This document shows positions 23,974 to 38,199 of a stretch of 64,000 bases of DNA, one piece after another. The translations under genes and the position numbers were made by a program. Under the pieces are notes generated by a model that did no database searches, was not told the origin of the DNA, and saw only the letters and a list, made by a program, of their open reading frames with translations. The stretch's first letter is position 1, and each line of letters opens with the position of its first letter. Source of the DNA: Hirudo medicinalis (lineage: Eukaryota; Annelida; Clitellata; Hirudinida; Hirudinidae); contig MPNW01000031.1 of assembly GCA_011800805.1 (NCBI GenBank), positions 69,925 through 133,924 on the forward strand, read 5' to 3'.

Positions 23974-26255
23974 TCTTATATTTTCCAGAATAACGAAATA
24001 ATCATATCCACCAAAACAATGTCCTGATAACCAGAATTAAAAAGCAACACACTCCACTCACTCACTCGTACCTTCGTATAAAAATAAAACAAGTAAACAA
24101 GTGCTGAAACAAGACCGATAATAATCGCTGTAATAAATTAAATGAGATTTAAAATAAGGGTTATAAATATCTTACGATTAAATGATTAACGTAAATTTTT
24201 TAAATTACAGAGATTACCTTTTACATTTTTTTGCATTTCAACCAGGGATGTCATTTCGGTAGTTTTGAGGAGTGGGTGGAAGCAAAACTTCAATCAACTT
24301 CAAGTGTTGAAAGGGTCCCTGTTCCCTCATCAAAGGAATCTGCTGTCAGCCGGAAAGTAGAATTTGTCAAAATGTATATCCAGGTATTGGTGATTTTTTG
24401 CTTGTAAGCATTTGAAGCACAATGTGATGTCACATTTCTTCAATTCCCAAGTTACAAACAAATTTCTGACCCCTTGGGCGCATGTCGTCATTTATGGATG
24501 ACACCATATCAGTAGCATAGACAGGGCCTTAATATTGGTCAAAGTAGGGAGGTAAATTATACTTATATAATTTAGACACGTCCAATGCATTTTAACATAA
24601 TTTGGTTTAAAAATCATACAATTTGTACAGTTATCTAACAAATTACAGTTTAGTTTTTTTATCCAAATATCGTTTATATCATTATTATATCATTCACAAG
24701 ATCGTATTTAGTTATTATTCGAAACATTTTTTTTTAAATGTAAAGGCACCTCCAGCAAAGACAGCGCATTAATACATGAAACTTGTAAAGTTGTTGAAAG
24801 AAACTGGAGGAATCTCAGATAATGTAGGTGATGAATTGATTCCTGGAGTTAATTTTGATGTCACTCAAGGAGTTTGCTCATCTGAATGACAATGCTTTCT
24901 TCACCGTCAGGAGTAAACGGTGAAAGATTGTAACTGCAACTGGTGCCTTTGTTGCATTTTAGAATTGCTCATAAACATATATCTTTTATGTTAATATGTT
25001 TTAGTTTTATTTGTCAATACTTGAGTATTTTAGTAATCAAATATTTGACATTTGTACATAAATTCTAATTTCACCTTTAATTATTCACGTTATTACTACC
25101 ATGACGATGGCATTAGAGGCCGAAAGTGATCAGTCGGTTAATAAAAACTACAAATATTTTTGTTCACGTTCAATGGATGCTAACAATAGAACTTGATATC
25201 GCTTAAATACAAAAAGATTTGAGAATTGAAACTAATAATTTACATAGCCAAGAGGTTTTAGTATTTGATGAAGAAGATTGTTAATTTTTGCCTTATCATT
25301 TAGGAGTGGATATAACACATTCTTTAAGATGGACATCTTGCCCCTCTCTCCCCTACTTTAAACAGTGCAAGCGGATAGTTGAAAATGCAATCGCCTCTAT
25401 GGTGAGATTATTGTAACAAAACATTTTTAAATGAAAATATTGGGCCGTTATATTGTACATTTAATGTAAATTGTGGTAAATTATTAATTATCACTATTTA
25501 ATTTTCGTGAATTTTTATGTGGTTTACTCATGCTCAATCTCTTCAAATGGATTATCGATTAAAATGCATCTTTAGTTGATCATTAAATACTATTAAATAA
25601 CTTGCTGCTACATTTTTGATTTAGTGATGTGTTTAATATTATAAAATAATATTAATTTAATAATAGGATTTTTTTATTTGCAATTGCGATGTTTTTGGTA
25701 ATAGTGATTTGGAATCCATGCTGTTCCTGAAAGCGGCAAGAGATCAATCCTAAGCATTCAGGTCTCTCCAAATGCTTTTGAAAATCATTTCGACCATTAG
25801 CATTTTCATTTTCCGATCTCGTTTTTAGACCTTTAAGATGCGATAAAATGGAGTTTCTTATTCTATTTCACTCGTGTTTCATAAGTGTTTTGGTCTAATG
25901 GATATGCAAAATGAATGCAAAAGATAATTTTTATGCTTGATTGTACACTGATCGACTTGTAGTTCAAGGATCTAAACTTCTAAAAGGCGAATAACCACAA
26001 TATAACACGACTGCGACAGATCTACAACACCAATTATCTTGACGATTTGGGGAAGCATGCTAGTCCATGTTCTAATAGAATCTGATTTCTATTTCAAGCA
26101 CTGGGATTTCAGCGATTTATTGATTACTACTGTTTGGAGGTTCATGGTTAAAGAGCTGTATAATTTAAAAAGCTCTCAAAAAGAGAATGACTTTCACGAA
26201 TTATCGAAGTTTGTTTAAGACATTCTTATGTCATCAGATATAACTGTAACTGGAT
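23974..26255. other. Intergenic stretch without a supported gene
   Basis: The left end is the PTPN9 5' flank. A short protein-like stretch occurs near 24780-24888 (MKLVKLLKETGG, then FDVTQGVCSSE and a stop), which I cannot place. The remainder is AT-rich with no recognisable repeats. Confidence 0.35.
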
Positions 26256-27672
26256 CTATCCGTTTAATTCGATATAAACAGTTCCTTCATCTGCGGATTC
26301 ACCTACGGCAGCCTGCGTATTTAGAAATGCCACCTGAGCCAGGAGATTTTCTCTGTCGTTTGATCCTTCATTGTCCTCATCTCCGGTCCTTCCAGCCTCA
26401 ATCGTCACACGCTCCATTTTTTGACGCCTAAGCGATAGCGACTGATCACGACATCCGCCGCTGCAGCAGCGGTAACAGCGGTCATAATTGGCCTCGGATC
26501 TCATGTCGGTAATGACGTTATTCATGGTGACCGTAGCATTATCAATCCTTTCTTGACCTGTATTTGAAGACGCCGTGAAGAAGAATCCTTTGAAGATCTG
26601 TCTGAAAGTTCTGCTCATACCGCAGTAGATGAAAAAGTTGAGTGGATAGCTTAAGAGGATGCAGAGATTGATGACAGTTTGAGACAGTTCACGTGTTTCT
26701 TTGGAGAGGATGGCGAGGTAGAACGAATTGTCTAGGATCATAACGATAAGCAGAAGGGCCAAGGGAAACTCCACTACCAGGAAAACTCCTACCACAGCCA
26801 CCAGCATTAACGTCGTCAAGTTGTTCTCGGCTAGGCGTCTACATTCAGTACTGCGGTTTTGCTTGAGCAGTTGCCTCCTGCGCTTCTGAGCGGCCCTCAT
26901 GGCCTGGATAAGAAGGGCGTTGAAAATGATCAGGGTTAGACAGGGGATCATATGGATTAAAACGACTCGGTTCCACCAATAAATATTGAAGTATGAGTTC
27001 AAATTCCTGATAAAAGGATAGTTGAAACCTTTGAAGCAGGCGGTTACATTTTTAATGTTGTCCATTCGACTGAGCACCACAGTTCGTTGAAAAGCTACCT
27101 CGGCATAGCGACAAATCTGAGATAACAGGGCAGCGAAGTAGACCCCAAATACGGCTTTTACAGCATTAGCCACGGTGCACCAATGTTTGGCAAGTGTCGG
27201 CCTACAAATGTAGAAGTAGCGCTGAACCGCCAGAGCTACGGTTAACCATATGGATGCTGTGTGGAATACGGTCGGTGTAAAGTCCGTGAAGTAGACGTAA
27301 GGACGGCACCCATTCTTTGTAATGCCCAAGCGTATAAAAATAAATGTAGTTCGGTAATGGGATGAGTCCGGTAAGCATGTCGGAAAAGGCTATGCCAACC
27401 AGCAGGGTGTTTGTGGGACTGCGCATGGACTTCTTGAGCAAGATGAGACAAATAATCGAATTGGTTAATACCGTGAAAAGAATTACCGGGGGAGAGATGA
27501 AGCCACATATTGGCACGATGTACTCGTTGCTAGGAACCAATACCAGCGGTCGATGAGAATAGTGCTCTTTGTCATAGTCCTCCTCTTCGAATTCTGAATC
27601 AGTCGTAGTAGGAAGCCAAGACTGCGGTTGCAGGCCATTGTCAAGCAAGACATTAACTCCAAAATTTGTCAT
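26256..27672 (-). CDS. Class A neuropeptide GPCR, sex-peptide/FMRFamide receptor type (one-base frameshift)
   Basis: Seven-transmembrane receptor on a single exon. The first frame starts at ATG 27672 with an acidic extracellular N-terminus, TM1 and TM2 (MRSPTNTLLVGIAFSDMLTGL, here shown in part: SPTNTLLVGIAFSD) and NYIYFYTLGHYKEW. The second frame carries CRPYVYFTDF, TM3 with FHTASIWLTVALAVQRYFY (a QRY motif in place of DRY, as in sex-peptide and related receptors), TM4-TM7, and PLNFFIYC in TM7. Removing one G from GGG at 27309-27311 joins them into 471 codons with no other break. The long cytoplasmic tail has Cys pairs (CYRCCSGG) that could be palmitoylated. The ligand cannot be read from sequence; a myoinhibitory/FMRFamide-like peptide is the inference. 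Confidence 0.82.
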
Positions 27673-28330
27673 TGTTCCGGATAGGCGATGAATGAAACCC
27701 AGATTATGAGATGACGATGTTATCGTGGAAATGGCTGCGGAAGAATAATTCTATTCCCATTAATAATTGTCGCGGTTGAAACGGGGTAATTAATACCTAG
27801 GAAGAAATATGCCTTTAATGATTATGACGATGAAGAAGGTGATGTTATAGGGATGAAGGTGATGATAGTGGCAAGTAGTTTTGAATTAAAGAACTGAATT
27901 ATTGCTACTTCAGGAGAGAATTACATGCTAACCTCGAGGACATCTAAACAGGCGTAATTACAGCCAAGCGTGAGAGAAACGGAACATGCCATTCCTGAAA
28001 TTATTAAGGATGAAATTTTTATGATGACGGCGATGATCTCTAATAATGAATGCTTGATAAAATAAACATGTCGGCATTTGAACCAATATAATAAGACTTA
28101 AAACTGCAATAATGACTAAATATAAATATGACATTTTGAAAAATATAAACATGAATAAAATCCAGGAGGATAGCAAGATACATAAAGGCAGGCACTCGCA
28201 TAATCGGCTTAACGAGGTGACCTTCATCGATATGTTATGAGGTCCCCATAAATGACATGAGCACCACCTCTAATTGTAACAATTAATAAGAACCCAGTCA
28301 AATATAGAACAATCTTGGCGAACAGCCTTA
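27673..28330. other. GPCR 5' flank, no gene seen
   Basis: Contains short GATGAC-rich runs (27700-27860) and AT-rich sequence. It probably holds the GPCR promoter and 5' UTR. Confidence 0.35.
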
Positions 28331-28339
28331 ACTTACTCG

Positions 28340-28530
28340 GTACCTTGGCGTGCGGTTTGGCCGAATGGGATGCGTTCCTGCATGGGGTGGTATTGGCAAC
28401 ATTCGCAACCCGATCTGTACTGCCAGGGAGCACCCTTGGATATTTACCACATAAATGGTGGATCGATTAAGAAGTGCCTTTCTCGGATACATAAGGCTAA
28501 TCAAAAGATCGGCAATTGCGATTAAATGGA
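28340..28530 (+). mobile_element. tRNA-derived SINE (family 2), degenerate
   Basis: The head reads GGTTTGGCCGAATGGGATGCGTTCC with a weak B box (ATTCGCAACCC) downstream (both quoted segments kept short; the first spans 28356-28380). The body TGTACTGCCAGGGAGCA and a tail with ATAAATGGTGGATCGATTAAGAAG-like sequence match 45284-45480. Same family, about 17 kb apart, both on the plus strand. Confidence 0.65.
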
Positions 28531-28589
28531 GAAGTCACGGGCAAAGTCCAACTCACGGGGATCAAATTTCTTAAGTTTTTTAAGGTTTT

Positions 28590-31500
28590 CGAGGGGATGG
28601 GATTAAGGTTAGGGCGTGGAGTAGGGTGTTTGCTAGGGTTGGGGCGAGGAGTAGAGCTAGGCTATAATTTCAGTTGAACCATATTAGGCATCGGATTGGG
28701 GTTTGAACCCCTGCTGCATTCGTAAAAGGAGATAGATAGTCTTAAGATGCGATATTGTAGCATTAGTTCAACTTTTATATACTGTATTGCAGATTTTTGA
28801 ATAAATAAAATTACAATTTAAATTAAAATATTATTGCATAGTGACGATAAATGTAAAAATTTAACAATTTCATACTACTCAAATTTTTCCAACAATTGCT
28901 AAAATTGTATCTTGTAATAGTGTTTTGATTGCAACTGACACTGCAACTTTATTCAGGATACAAAATGTCGTCAAATGCTTTTGTCATATGCCCAGAACAG
29001 TGTTGAGCTGTCATATTTACATCTCTTGATTCTTTATCGTTTTCAATATTTCAATCTTTATAAAGTCGATGAAGGTATGGAAATGAGATAATGCTGATGT
29101 GCTAATTTAAAAGACTTAATTATCGTCAGAAGACCAGAGACACTTAATTTTCATTTCCCGAACGGATGACTTGAGTATCGAAGGAGAAGAAATTAAGGAA
29201 ACCAATAAAGCCTAGGACATCGTCATCTGCCAATTACTCGTAACGCTGAAGATGTGAAATCATTCGAATATTCTTTGATAGTTTTTTTTGTTCAGTAAGT
29301 AACAATAATTAGGTTCTATTCTGCAGACTCTATAAAAATCCAAGCTGTCATGCCATGCACAAATGAAGACAATTATCCAAGGGATTTTGCTACATTTTGA
29401 GAGAAATGATAGAAAACACGCAATAATGATTTCTTTTTCCTTTCTTTGGTCGTTATGTTGCATGGCAACCTGCCGATAGAATGAACGCCGAGTGACTTTT
29501 GGAAGGCCAATCATTTGAATGAAAGGACGTAATTCCTCTGCGTTCATATACATGTAATGTAGATATACAGGTTATTGTTAAAATTCTGTGTGAGCTGTGA
29601 CATATTTTTGGCAGCATTTTTTCTAAATATTTGGTACAAATGCAATTTTAAAGGTAAGTTCGCATGTCTAAAGATGATTACATTTATACAAACGTAGCAT
29701 GCTTGAAATTGGAATTTTGTATATTTGAAGTGTTATAATTGAGAAAAAAATTAAAAATAACACCACGGATCTTCGTGCATTTAGTATTAATTTTCCAATA
29801 AGCTTCGAAAAAAACAAAGGGACACGAATGCCAAACAAAGAAGAAAAGGAATGTTTACTCAGCCAACAGCTATTGCTTGCTACTGGGAAGCGTAGAATGT
29901 TTATGCTTAATTTTGTTTTAATTCCATGCAAATTTTCTACAACGCTTACAAATTATTTCACATAAAATTTCTTTATAACTATTTTTAATGTTTATGTCTT
30001 TTTACTTTTCAACGTGTTTTATTTGTATCTAAAAGTTATTTTGCTTCTTGTCAGCTAATTTCTTGGGACGGCTCGTTCGATCATTATTTGCGCTCGACAC
30101 GCTGCTGTTTTTAGAATGCCCCAAAAGTTAATTCCCATGACAAAAAGAGTTATTGAATCTTGTAAAAAGTTTATACATAAATAAAAATAATAAATGATGC
30201 CAACAAATCTATGAAGTCCCCATTCACCTAGTTAGAGCACCTCCGAACTAAGCCATAATCCTCCCATGAAAACCTGATGAATGTTCAGCCACAATCACGA
30301 AGAGTGCTAACGGATGGCCAATTAATCCCAAAATCCGACTAACATTTCGTCTGTTTTGAGGTTGATGAACTAGGCAATCCTTAGAGAGTATTCACTGAAT
30401 GTTTTTTAAGAAAATGAAATGAAATATTCAAAAATTTTTAACAAAATCAAATTTGAAAATACTCTTTGCCAACCTTGTAAGAATGTAGTAATATTTCGTG
30501 AAAGCTTAATCACCAAATCACCACGACAGAGAAGAAACTGTCACCTGTATATAAGTTATTAAGCTAATATATTTGTTATATTAAGCTAAAAGAAGATAAA
30601 ACATAAAACGAGTGCGAAAATACAACATGAAAGTGGCCTCACTTGGTCATTTATCATCATGGTATCGTGATTATTCGCTTGATCATGTTGGGCTTTGACA
30701 ATTTCTCATTGTTGGCAAGCAGATGGTTCCTGCTTCGATAGCACTGAATTCGAGAAAAGCGTTGAATAAATGTTGTGGTGCGAATTTTAATGACACAATA
30801 CATCATTTTATGGTTCCTATTCGTTGTTTTATTAGCTTAAACGATATTTTAATTCAAAATTCGTGATGAAATTGTCAAAATACGCTTCATATTTTAAATC
30901 AATTTTTTTTCGATTGTTGAACCTTTTATCGGTATTGCTTTAAATAATTCCAATAAACATAATCCATTTATTAAAATAATTTCATTTGTCATTAATTATT
31001 TTGCAGTGAATCATTCATAATTTCTCAGTCCTCTGACAAAACACGCGAGAAAAGTGGATCTTTATGCACGATCCAGACAGGGTACAAAGAAAAAAGGAGG
31101 AAAAAAAAGTTGAAAAGCAGGTTTTTCCCGCGAAAGTTCCGAAAATAAACAAGTTCTCTTAATAATTTTTAAAATAACAAAGTTGAAATTTTGACAATAA
31201 ATTCACATTTGAAATGTTTTTCTTCCAATAAAAAGGCATTACGGATAGCATTATCTAATATATGTATATATATATACATTATGGTACTAAGATTTAGTTC
31301 AGAAACCAGCGACAAATTTATTTCAGATACGTAAATAACTACTAAAATTATAGATATAGATTATTAGATAGTTAGATATATGCAATGTCACTGCGGGGTG
31401 TTAACCAAACGTCCGGGTGCAATTCCTCAAAAAACAGGATAATTTTTTTTTTTGCTTTTCCAAAAATCCAAGTGAACTAACTTGGGGGTGCAACTATTGG

Positions 31501-34500
31501 AGTGCAAGTGTCCTCAAAACGAATGAATCCCTGATTCATAAATTCTTTAACGCTAATATAAAAAATTGATCAGCAAAATATACTTAGCAAGTGCACCGAT
31601 GCTCTCAACTTAAGCATGAACTTGAGTCACGGTTGAATCCAAAGTTTTCTCAAAGCCTGTCTAACAATCGATCAAATCACAAGCGGCAATCTAACCTAAG
31701 CAGGCATATTCAATCTTCTTGTCAACTTTATTTAATTCTAATTTAATTTCGAATCATGGTCATTGATTTTACGCGGTAGGTATTTTTTTAAAATTCAAAT
31801 CAAGAAAATTCAAGATAATAATAATTCAATACTTTATGAATGATTAATGAAATTTATGAATAATTATTGTAAAAAATATTTAGGCAGATCCATAAAGGAA
31901 TGAAATTTTGACCATAACTAACCATTTACATGTCTTCCGTAACACTTTGTCCAAGCGTTTGAAGGTGGAATTCTTGCAGAGCAGAGCGAAGTACCCGAGG
32001 TGGCTGAAAATCTATATATGATCACTTAATTACTTAAACCACGTAATCTATCTTGCAATGGAATATTGAAAGCAGGTGATGATAATAGCCAAATCAAACA
32101 ATTCGCCAACGATTTAAATAAAATATTCTTATAATATGGATGTGTGCAGTTTTAATGCAATTTGCTTGATATTCCTTCTTTGTTGTTGTATTATTTTGTT
32201 TGTGCTTATACGATTATTCAAACTATTTGATGCTAAAAAGTAAACAAAATAAAAATAAAATTCAATTCAAAGTTATTACTTTGTATTATTCCTAATATAT
32301 TAATGTACAAATAATTGCATTGATTTGTTCCCCCTTTTGATTCGACGCAATCAAGACAAACGAAAAAATTGCTTTTCTTACCCGAGTTTTGGAAATTAAT
32401 TTCTGATATTCTACAAATTTAAAAAAAAATTAAAATCCACTTATAATCGATTGAGTTCTATTTAACACGCAATGTCGTTCTGTTTCATGGCAATAGCTAT
32501 ACCTGCTATAACTATAATTCTGATTATTTTTAAAATTAAAAAAATACTTTTCAACCACACTCAAGCTAAGTTTTCAACTTAAACATTTCGTTGTAAGAAG
32601 ACTCTAAAGTCATTTTGGTAAGTCGTACTTGTTCGTCTCAAAATAAATATTATTAACAACTTCTAGTCAGTCGATTGATTAATTATTTAATTAATTGAGG
32701 ACTCAAAACCCAAGACATCGAGCGATCGTTGCACACGATCTAGGGCCTCTCTTCTTTTTAAGAAGGCAATGCCGTGCAATATCAGGGCCTTAGCTCGGAT
32801 GGCTTCTCGCTACTGGCTACTCGTAAAAAATGTAAAGAGCTTGTACCAATCATCATTGTTGTGATGTGGACGTTAATTAAAATTAACTGCAATGCCTGCA
32901 ATGCTGATGTTTGACGATGGAGGCATTACTTTAAGACTGACATATTTTTATTATAGATTAATTATTGAAAAAAATCACAAATTTATTTTAATTGAGTTTG
33001 AGAGGAAGAACCACGAGCAATCTTAAGCGATGATTTATGATATTGTTACATTAGTTTGGCTTTCACTTTCATCATTACCATCGCTTTCAAAATCGTCAGT
33101 TATTTTCGTCGTCACTAATGTAACCGTCAACACCGGCCATTCATCCAGTCTTTAAGGAAGTGCTTCGATAATTTAGGACAGAGAACAAATTGAAAAATTT
33201 AAGATTACATTTCTCGCGAATAAAAATGTTGCAACTTATTCTTTGCTAACGGCTTAAAATCGTCTTCAATTGTCTGCAAAAACATCTGCAAATGTGCAGC
33301 TCCGAAGACAGAATCAGTAATTCCACTTAATGATGGTGTTTTAATTTCCACTCGTTGTTTTGTCTCAGAAGTTCAGGAGATAATGATTTTTTCAGATTTT
33401 AATTTAGAAGCAACAAAAATAAGGGCAAAATAGCTTTAAAATGTTTTATCGTCATCATTAGTATTGTCTCTATTTTGCAATCTTAAAAATGTGATAATAG
33501 CAAAATTAGATACAGCAATATTGAATGTAGGCTATTAAGTTGTAATATTTATTATTGATTTATCTTATGTTTTCTGTTATTATAAATATTTGTAGTAATT
33601 TCAAAAATTTGATTTGATTTTAAAGGTCTTTAAAATATATCTATTTCTATCACAATCTATTTATTATTTTATCCTCATAGTAGAAGTACTGAAAGCCCAA
33701 ATTCGAAAATGAATAAAAAGGAGGTGTACTTGAATTTATGTACTTTAGTATAAGTACAAATGTCAATTAACTCGTCTTTCAACTTGATATTAATGCAACT
33801 AATAATTATTAGTTTATTATTCGGATTATAATCCGTCAATCCGATCCGACTGCAGTTGCTTCTATTCAAGAAATATAAAACATAGTCACTTCTCACTTTA
33901 ATATTATAATTAAAGTTTCTAGTTTGATTTTCATTCCAATGATTCTATGATTCGGAAGATTGCTATTTGGTTATTTTGGCGATGAAAACTAAGAATCCAT
34001 CTGTTTGCCATGGTTCAATTTTAACCAGAAAAGTTTCCCCAGAAACGATTTAGGGGTGTTCGATGACCCAGAATGTTATTTAAATATAAATTTGGAGCGT
34101 AGAAGTGTTCAGCGGTGTCTGAAGATATGAAATTATATTACCACGTCATTTATTAACGTTGTTGTGGATTTATCTGATACTACAAAATGCTAAGCTAAAT
34201 TGAGATTTCATTCGAAAATCGCAGAATCCTCGACTATAACTGAAGCTTATTTTATCGTGACGTCACACACATGTTAGATTATCAGAAATTTCAGTGTTTT
34301 AAAAATTTTTTTAGTGTCATCAAATGTGTATCGATTGATACAAATTTTAAAGTATTAATAACTGCATATAATTATATACATATTAATGTAATAAATATTA
34401 TTAATATTCTATAATATATTAGTAATAATAATTTTAATTATAATAAATATTATTACTAATAATATTATTATATAATATATTAATTATTATTAATTATTAC

Positions 34501-37500
34501 TTATTATTACTAATATATTATTATTAATATGTTAATATATAATTAATATAAATTAATATATATTAATATTATTATTAGTCACACAAAATCACTAGTCTTA
34601 TTAAAACAAAATTCGCAAATGATTTGAGCTAAAGAGAACTTCCAATTTAACGAAATGTTGAGAAATATTTTAAATGTTCTTATTCTCATCAAATTGAATT
34701 TCTTAAATACACATTTTGAGATTTAAAAAGATGGCTCAAGACAACAATTGTTACCACCGCAAACATTATCGTCATTAAACTAGCACATATTATACCTTAC
34801 CAAAAAGAACGGTCCTATTTTCAATTCTGCAGTTATTGGGTTTTTGCCAATTTCCGAAGCATATTTAATGTAAATACTTTTCCCACTTGTTAATCATATT
34901 TATAAATCATGACGAGATAGAAAAATGTATCTATTCTGCGAATCAAAGCGGTCGATTAAAATTGTTTTCGGCGAAATACAAATCCAAGTAGTCCAAGGAA
35001 ACAGCAAAAACAACGATTTTAAAATAAATCATTATATTCAAATATCATGACAGTGCCATGGATCCGCACCTCTGCTTTTTAAGAGAAGTAATATAACCTT
35101 GTTATTTGATTCTTTAAAAATGCCAGTATCTCCTAATTAACCGAGGGGGCACAGACTCGTATGGATGAATATCCATCAGAAAACTCAACAAAAAATGCAT
35201 TCATTCATTCATTCATTTATTCAATCGTTCTTTCATCCACTCGTTCGCTCATAAAAGCTGTCCATTAGCGAAGCAGGTTTTTAATCATTTTACGCGAAGC
35301 ACCGTTCCTGTGAAAACGTTCCCAGCAATTTGTGCCGACTTAATTTAATTTTTTGTTTATTTTTCGAGGCCATGTGCTTTTTGTTAATCAGTTGTGAAAA
35401 CCCTTTTCCGAAAACTGCAAATCTTGGGTAATTAGAAACTTATCTTGAATCAAAGATAAGAATCAAGTTTGTTTATAACAAGCATTAACCACCGCCCATG
35501 AACCTTCAATATGTCGACATTATTCTCGCCAAGAAGTGCCGACATCAAAGTAAAAAGATGCATTATAATGCCATGCTAAAATGGCCGCCGCTTTAGACGT
35601 AAATTGAGATATTCTCGAGCGTGCTGGGATGAATTTGTTTTCACGAGTGTTGTAAATGACGTCTGGGCAGGAAGCAGTTGATAAAATCAAGAGTTGATGA
35701 AAAATCCAACGATAAATTCAATGTGCCGACTTTTTTTGCAAAAAGTTTTTTTTATTCAACTGTCAATTCTTTTTTATTGGATGGACGAATACCTTAATGA
35801 GCATCCATCTTATTGCTCTGACGAAAGTTATGATCTTCATCTTTTAATGGCTTCTTCCAATAATGTTTACATTATACCTTTTGGTATATATGTTTTGTAC
35901 ATATGTTGATACATATGTTGTCTCGTTGCTCCACCTATCAATTTATGACTTATTGAAAATTAAACTTTTTCGCTTATCATTTCCATGTCAGCTATTGCTT
36001 GTCCAATTTGTTGCAATTTTCTTGCTAACCCTGATCAACATACAAATTCGATGTTCTATGATGTCATTTCCACGGCTATCACTCATCAGGCGGCCAGCAT
36101 CTATTTCCAGCTTGTTGTGAGTTTATTATATTCCATGATTTTTTAATCCGCCCTTATTCCACTTTTTGGTAGAGACAAGCTCCAATTCAATCTTTCACAA
36201 TTTGTTATCTCTCCTCAATGCTTCTTCATTAAGAGCATCTAATCAAAGAGATTTATAGGCAGCCTAGTAGAGACCGCCTGGCTACTAGCTAGCTTTCATG
36301 AGCATTAAGCCACGATTTCTAGTTTTTATAGATCCAACAGCAGAGGATATTGGTGTGCTACGGAAAGTCTCGGCTGGTCCAGGCTAATCCGACGCATTGA
36401 CTCGGTATTGCATCACAACCGGAACGGCTTTGAAATCTTGTTATTCAACGGATGCTAATACACACACGCACGCTCAAATATATGTGTGTAAAAATTACCA
36501 TGAATGTGTCTAGTAAAACATAAACAATTCCAATAGAGCATTATATTAACTATACATAATGTCCGATAAATAATAGCAATATAAAGATAATCGTGTTCAC
36601 AAGAGTTTCAAATAGCTTTGACACCAAAAAATTCTTTTGATGACCTCTGCATCACAACAGGTGCCTATCTGAAGAAATCTTCCAATTTAAGAGTTATCTG
36701 CCATTTGGCGGATTTTTAAGTTATCTCATGTTGAAATTCTATATAATAGCATTTTATAATGGAAAAATTTGTTCTTGAAATTATCTCGCGTAAAAATAAA
36801 CAAAGGTTTCATCATAGGCGAAACAGAACGCTTATAAGACTTTCAATAGTTGGATATTTTTGATTTATGTTTGGGATTTTGCGTTCGATTTTGTACATCC
36901 AAAGAACTTCTGATGAGAATTAAGAAAATAGATTTCAAAATCATCCATCAAAACCTTTAAATTACTTCATGTCTTTCCAAAAATTTTAAGAGAAAAAAAA
37001 GTTCAATAATTCTCAATTTTACAACTGCAATGAAATTTTGAGATGTACAACTCTAAAATTCTGGAAAGTTCTAGTGATCATTTGATGTTTTTTAAGTCAT
37101 CCCCTTGTAAGATCGAGAAATAAATTCAGTATTTCCAACAACAATAATGGATGTTTTATTTCTCTCGCAACAAAATGGAATGACTTCCTGATCATTTCGT
37201 CAGTTTTCCTAGACGCTAGGTGATGACCTCGAAAAGAATGACGAGGAAAATGGCCTGCAATGCAATATCACCATAAATGCTGGTAATAAACTCCATTTTG
37301 AACAAGTGCATAAACTTTATGTCACAAGCATTTCCTCGGTCGACCTAAGTTACGTTGGGGAGAAGGAAATGATTTCATGTTTATACGATATGGTCTCATT
37401 TAATTTTTTAACATTTTCAAATTTATTAAAAGTGTTGATTGTTTAAATTTAATAAATACTCATACTTCGATTGCAATATCGATTAAAATAAGAAAGTTAC
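28590..37500. other. Gene-poor AT-rich region
   Basis: About 9 kb with no ORF above 100 codons and no recognisable domain on either strand. Contents seen: degenerate TTAGGG-like sequence at 28600-28660, a TA-rich dyad at 31255-31280, an extremely AT-rich block at 34360-34580, and a (TTCA)n run at 35195-35222. I saw no tRNA, rRNA or snoRNA signature. Confidence 0.5.
34360..34580. repeat. Extremely AT-rich, self-complementary TAATATTA block
   Basis: Almost only A and T for about 220 bp. Overlapping TAATAT/ATATTA words make many potential hairpins. It is likely a decayed simple repeat or retroelement tail. Confidence 0.7.
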
Positions 37501-37511
37501 AATTAACAAAC

Positions 37512-37543
37512 AAGTTAGGGTTAGGATTAGGGTTAGGGTTAGA
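37512..37543 (+). repeat. Interstitial telomere-like (TTAGGG)n
   Basis: Contains GTTAGGGTTAGGATTAGGG followed by two further units, so about four to five TTAGGG units with one variant. Weaker forms occur near 17568 and 28605. Confidence 0.75.
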
Positions 37544-37849
37544 TAGGAGCTTCACATGTGGCATCCGGCTTATTCCATCTTCAGCAGATGATTCTTTCAG
37601 GAAGCTTGAAATGATGGAATTACCTTAAATAACTACATTCATCACTGAATCTCCATGGTAGCATTGTGAATAGTTTTAGACAGTTGAACAGACTATTGCA
37701 CTCTCAATACTTTAGAAAGTTTTATCTCTATACATGTGTTTTATTCCCAGACCCCGTCCAAAAATCTCTCTCCGGTCGATCTCTAACCATCAACGCCATC
37801 AGCCAGCAAATTCTACATACCGATTCCCAGGTTTTGACAAAAGAATTGC

Positions 37850-37980
37850 GTACGTGTCAAGTAATGTCTGCAGTGGTTCGACGATGGGGCTTCCGCAGCG
37901 TGATTCGAATCCGTTGCTGCCAACATGAGAGGCGAAGTCTTAGCTATTAGACCACGCGACTGCACCGACATAGAGTAGTA
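37850..37980 (-). mobile_element. tRNA-like SINE head (family 3)
   Basis: On the minus strand this shows GTCGCGTGGTCTAATAGC (A-box-like) and about 35 bp later GGATTCGAATC (a perfect B-box core). It therefore resembles a Ser/Leu-type tRNA, but stem pairing is poor. A TAGTAGTAGTAG run lies at its edge. Confidence 0.5.
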
Positions 37981-38094
37981 GTAGTATTTTATTAATATCT
38001 TCAACATAACTTGATGAATGGGATAAAAAGCTCGCCCTTTGGCCCGTATGAGGACCGTATGAGCACCGACATAGAGTAGTGTTCGTTAAATAAT

Positions 38095-38170
38095 TAGGTT
38101 GGATCGGTGCTTCCACAACCGGGTTCGAATTGTTGCCAAGCTGCCAGCAGATTTTCGATACAAATCACCC
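38095..38170 (-). mobile_element. Second, degenerate copy of SINE family 3
   Basis: In the plus-strand text both copies share GCTTCC, then TTCGAAT and GTTGC.GCCA in the same order and orientation. This copy is shorter and more diverged. Confidence 0.45.
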
Positions 38171-38199
38171 ATTTCACAATATTTTTTTGTACATTTAAA

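Noticed and set aside
34360..34580. Replication origin or matrix attachment region
   Set aside because: Extreme AT content alone does not support either; recorded only as an AT-rich repeat.
35195..35222. CRISPR-like array or regulatory repeat
   Set aside because: It is a simple (TTCA)n microsatellite in a eukaryotic genome.
37870..37950. A minus-strand tRNA-Ser or tRNA-Leu gene
   Set aside because: The B box is perfect but stems are poor, and a second degenerate copy lies nearby, so it is a repeat.
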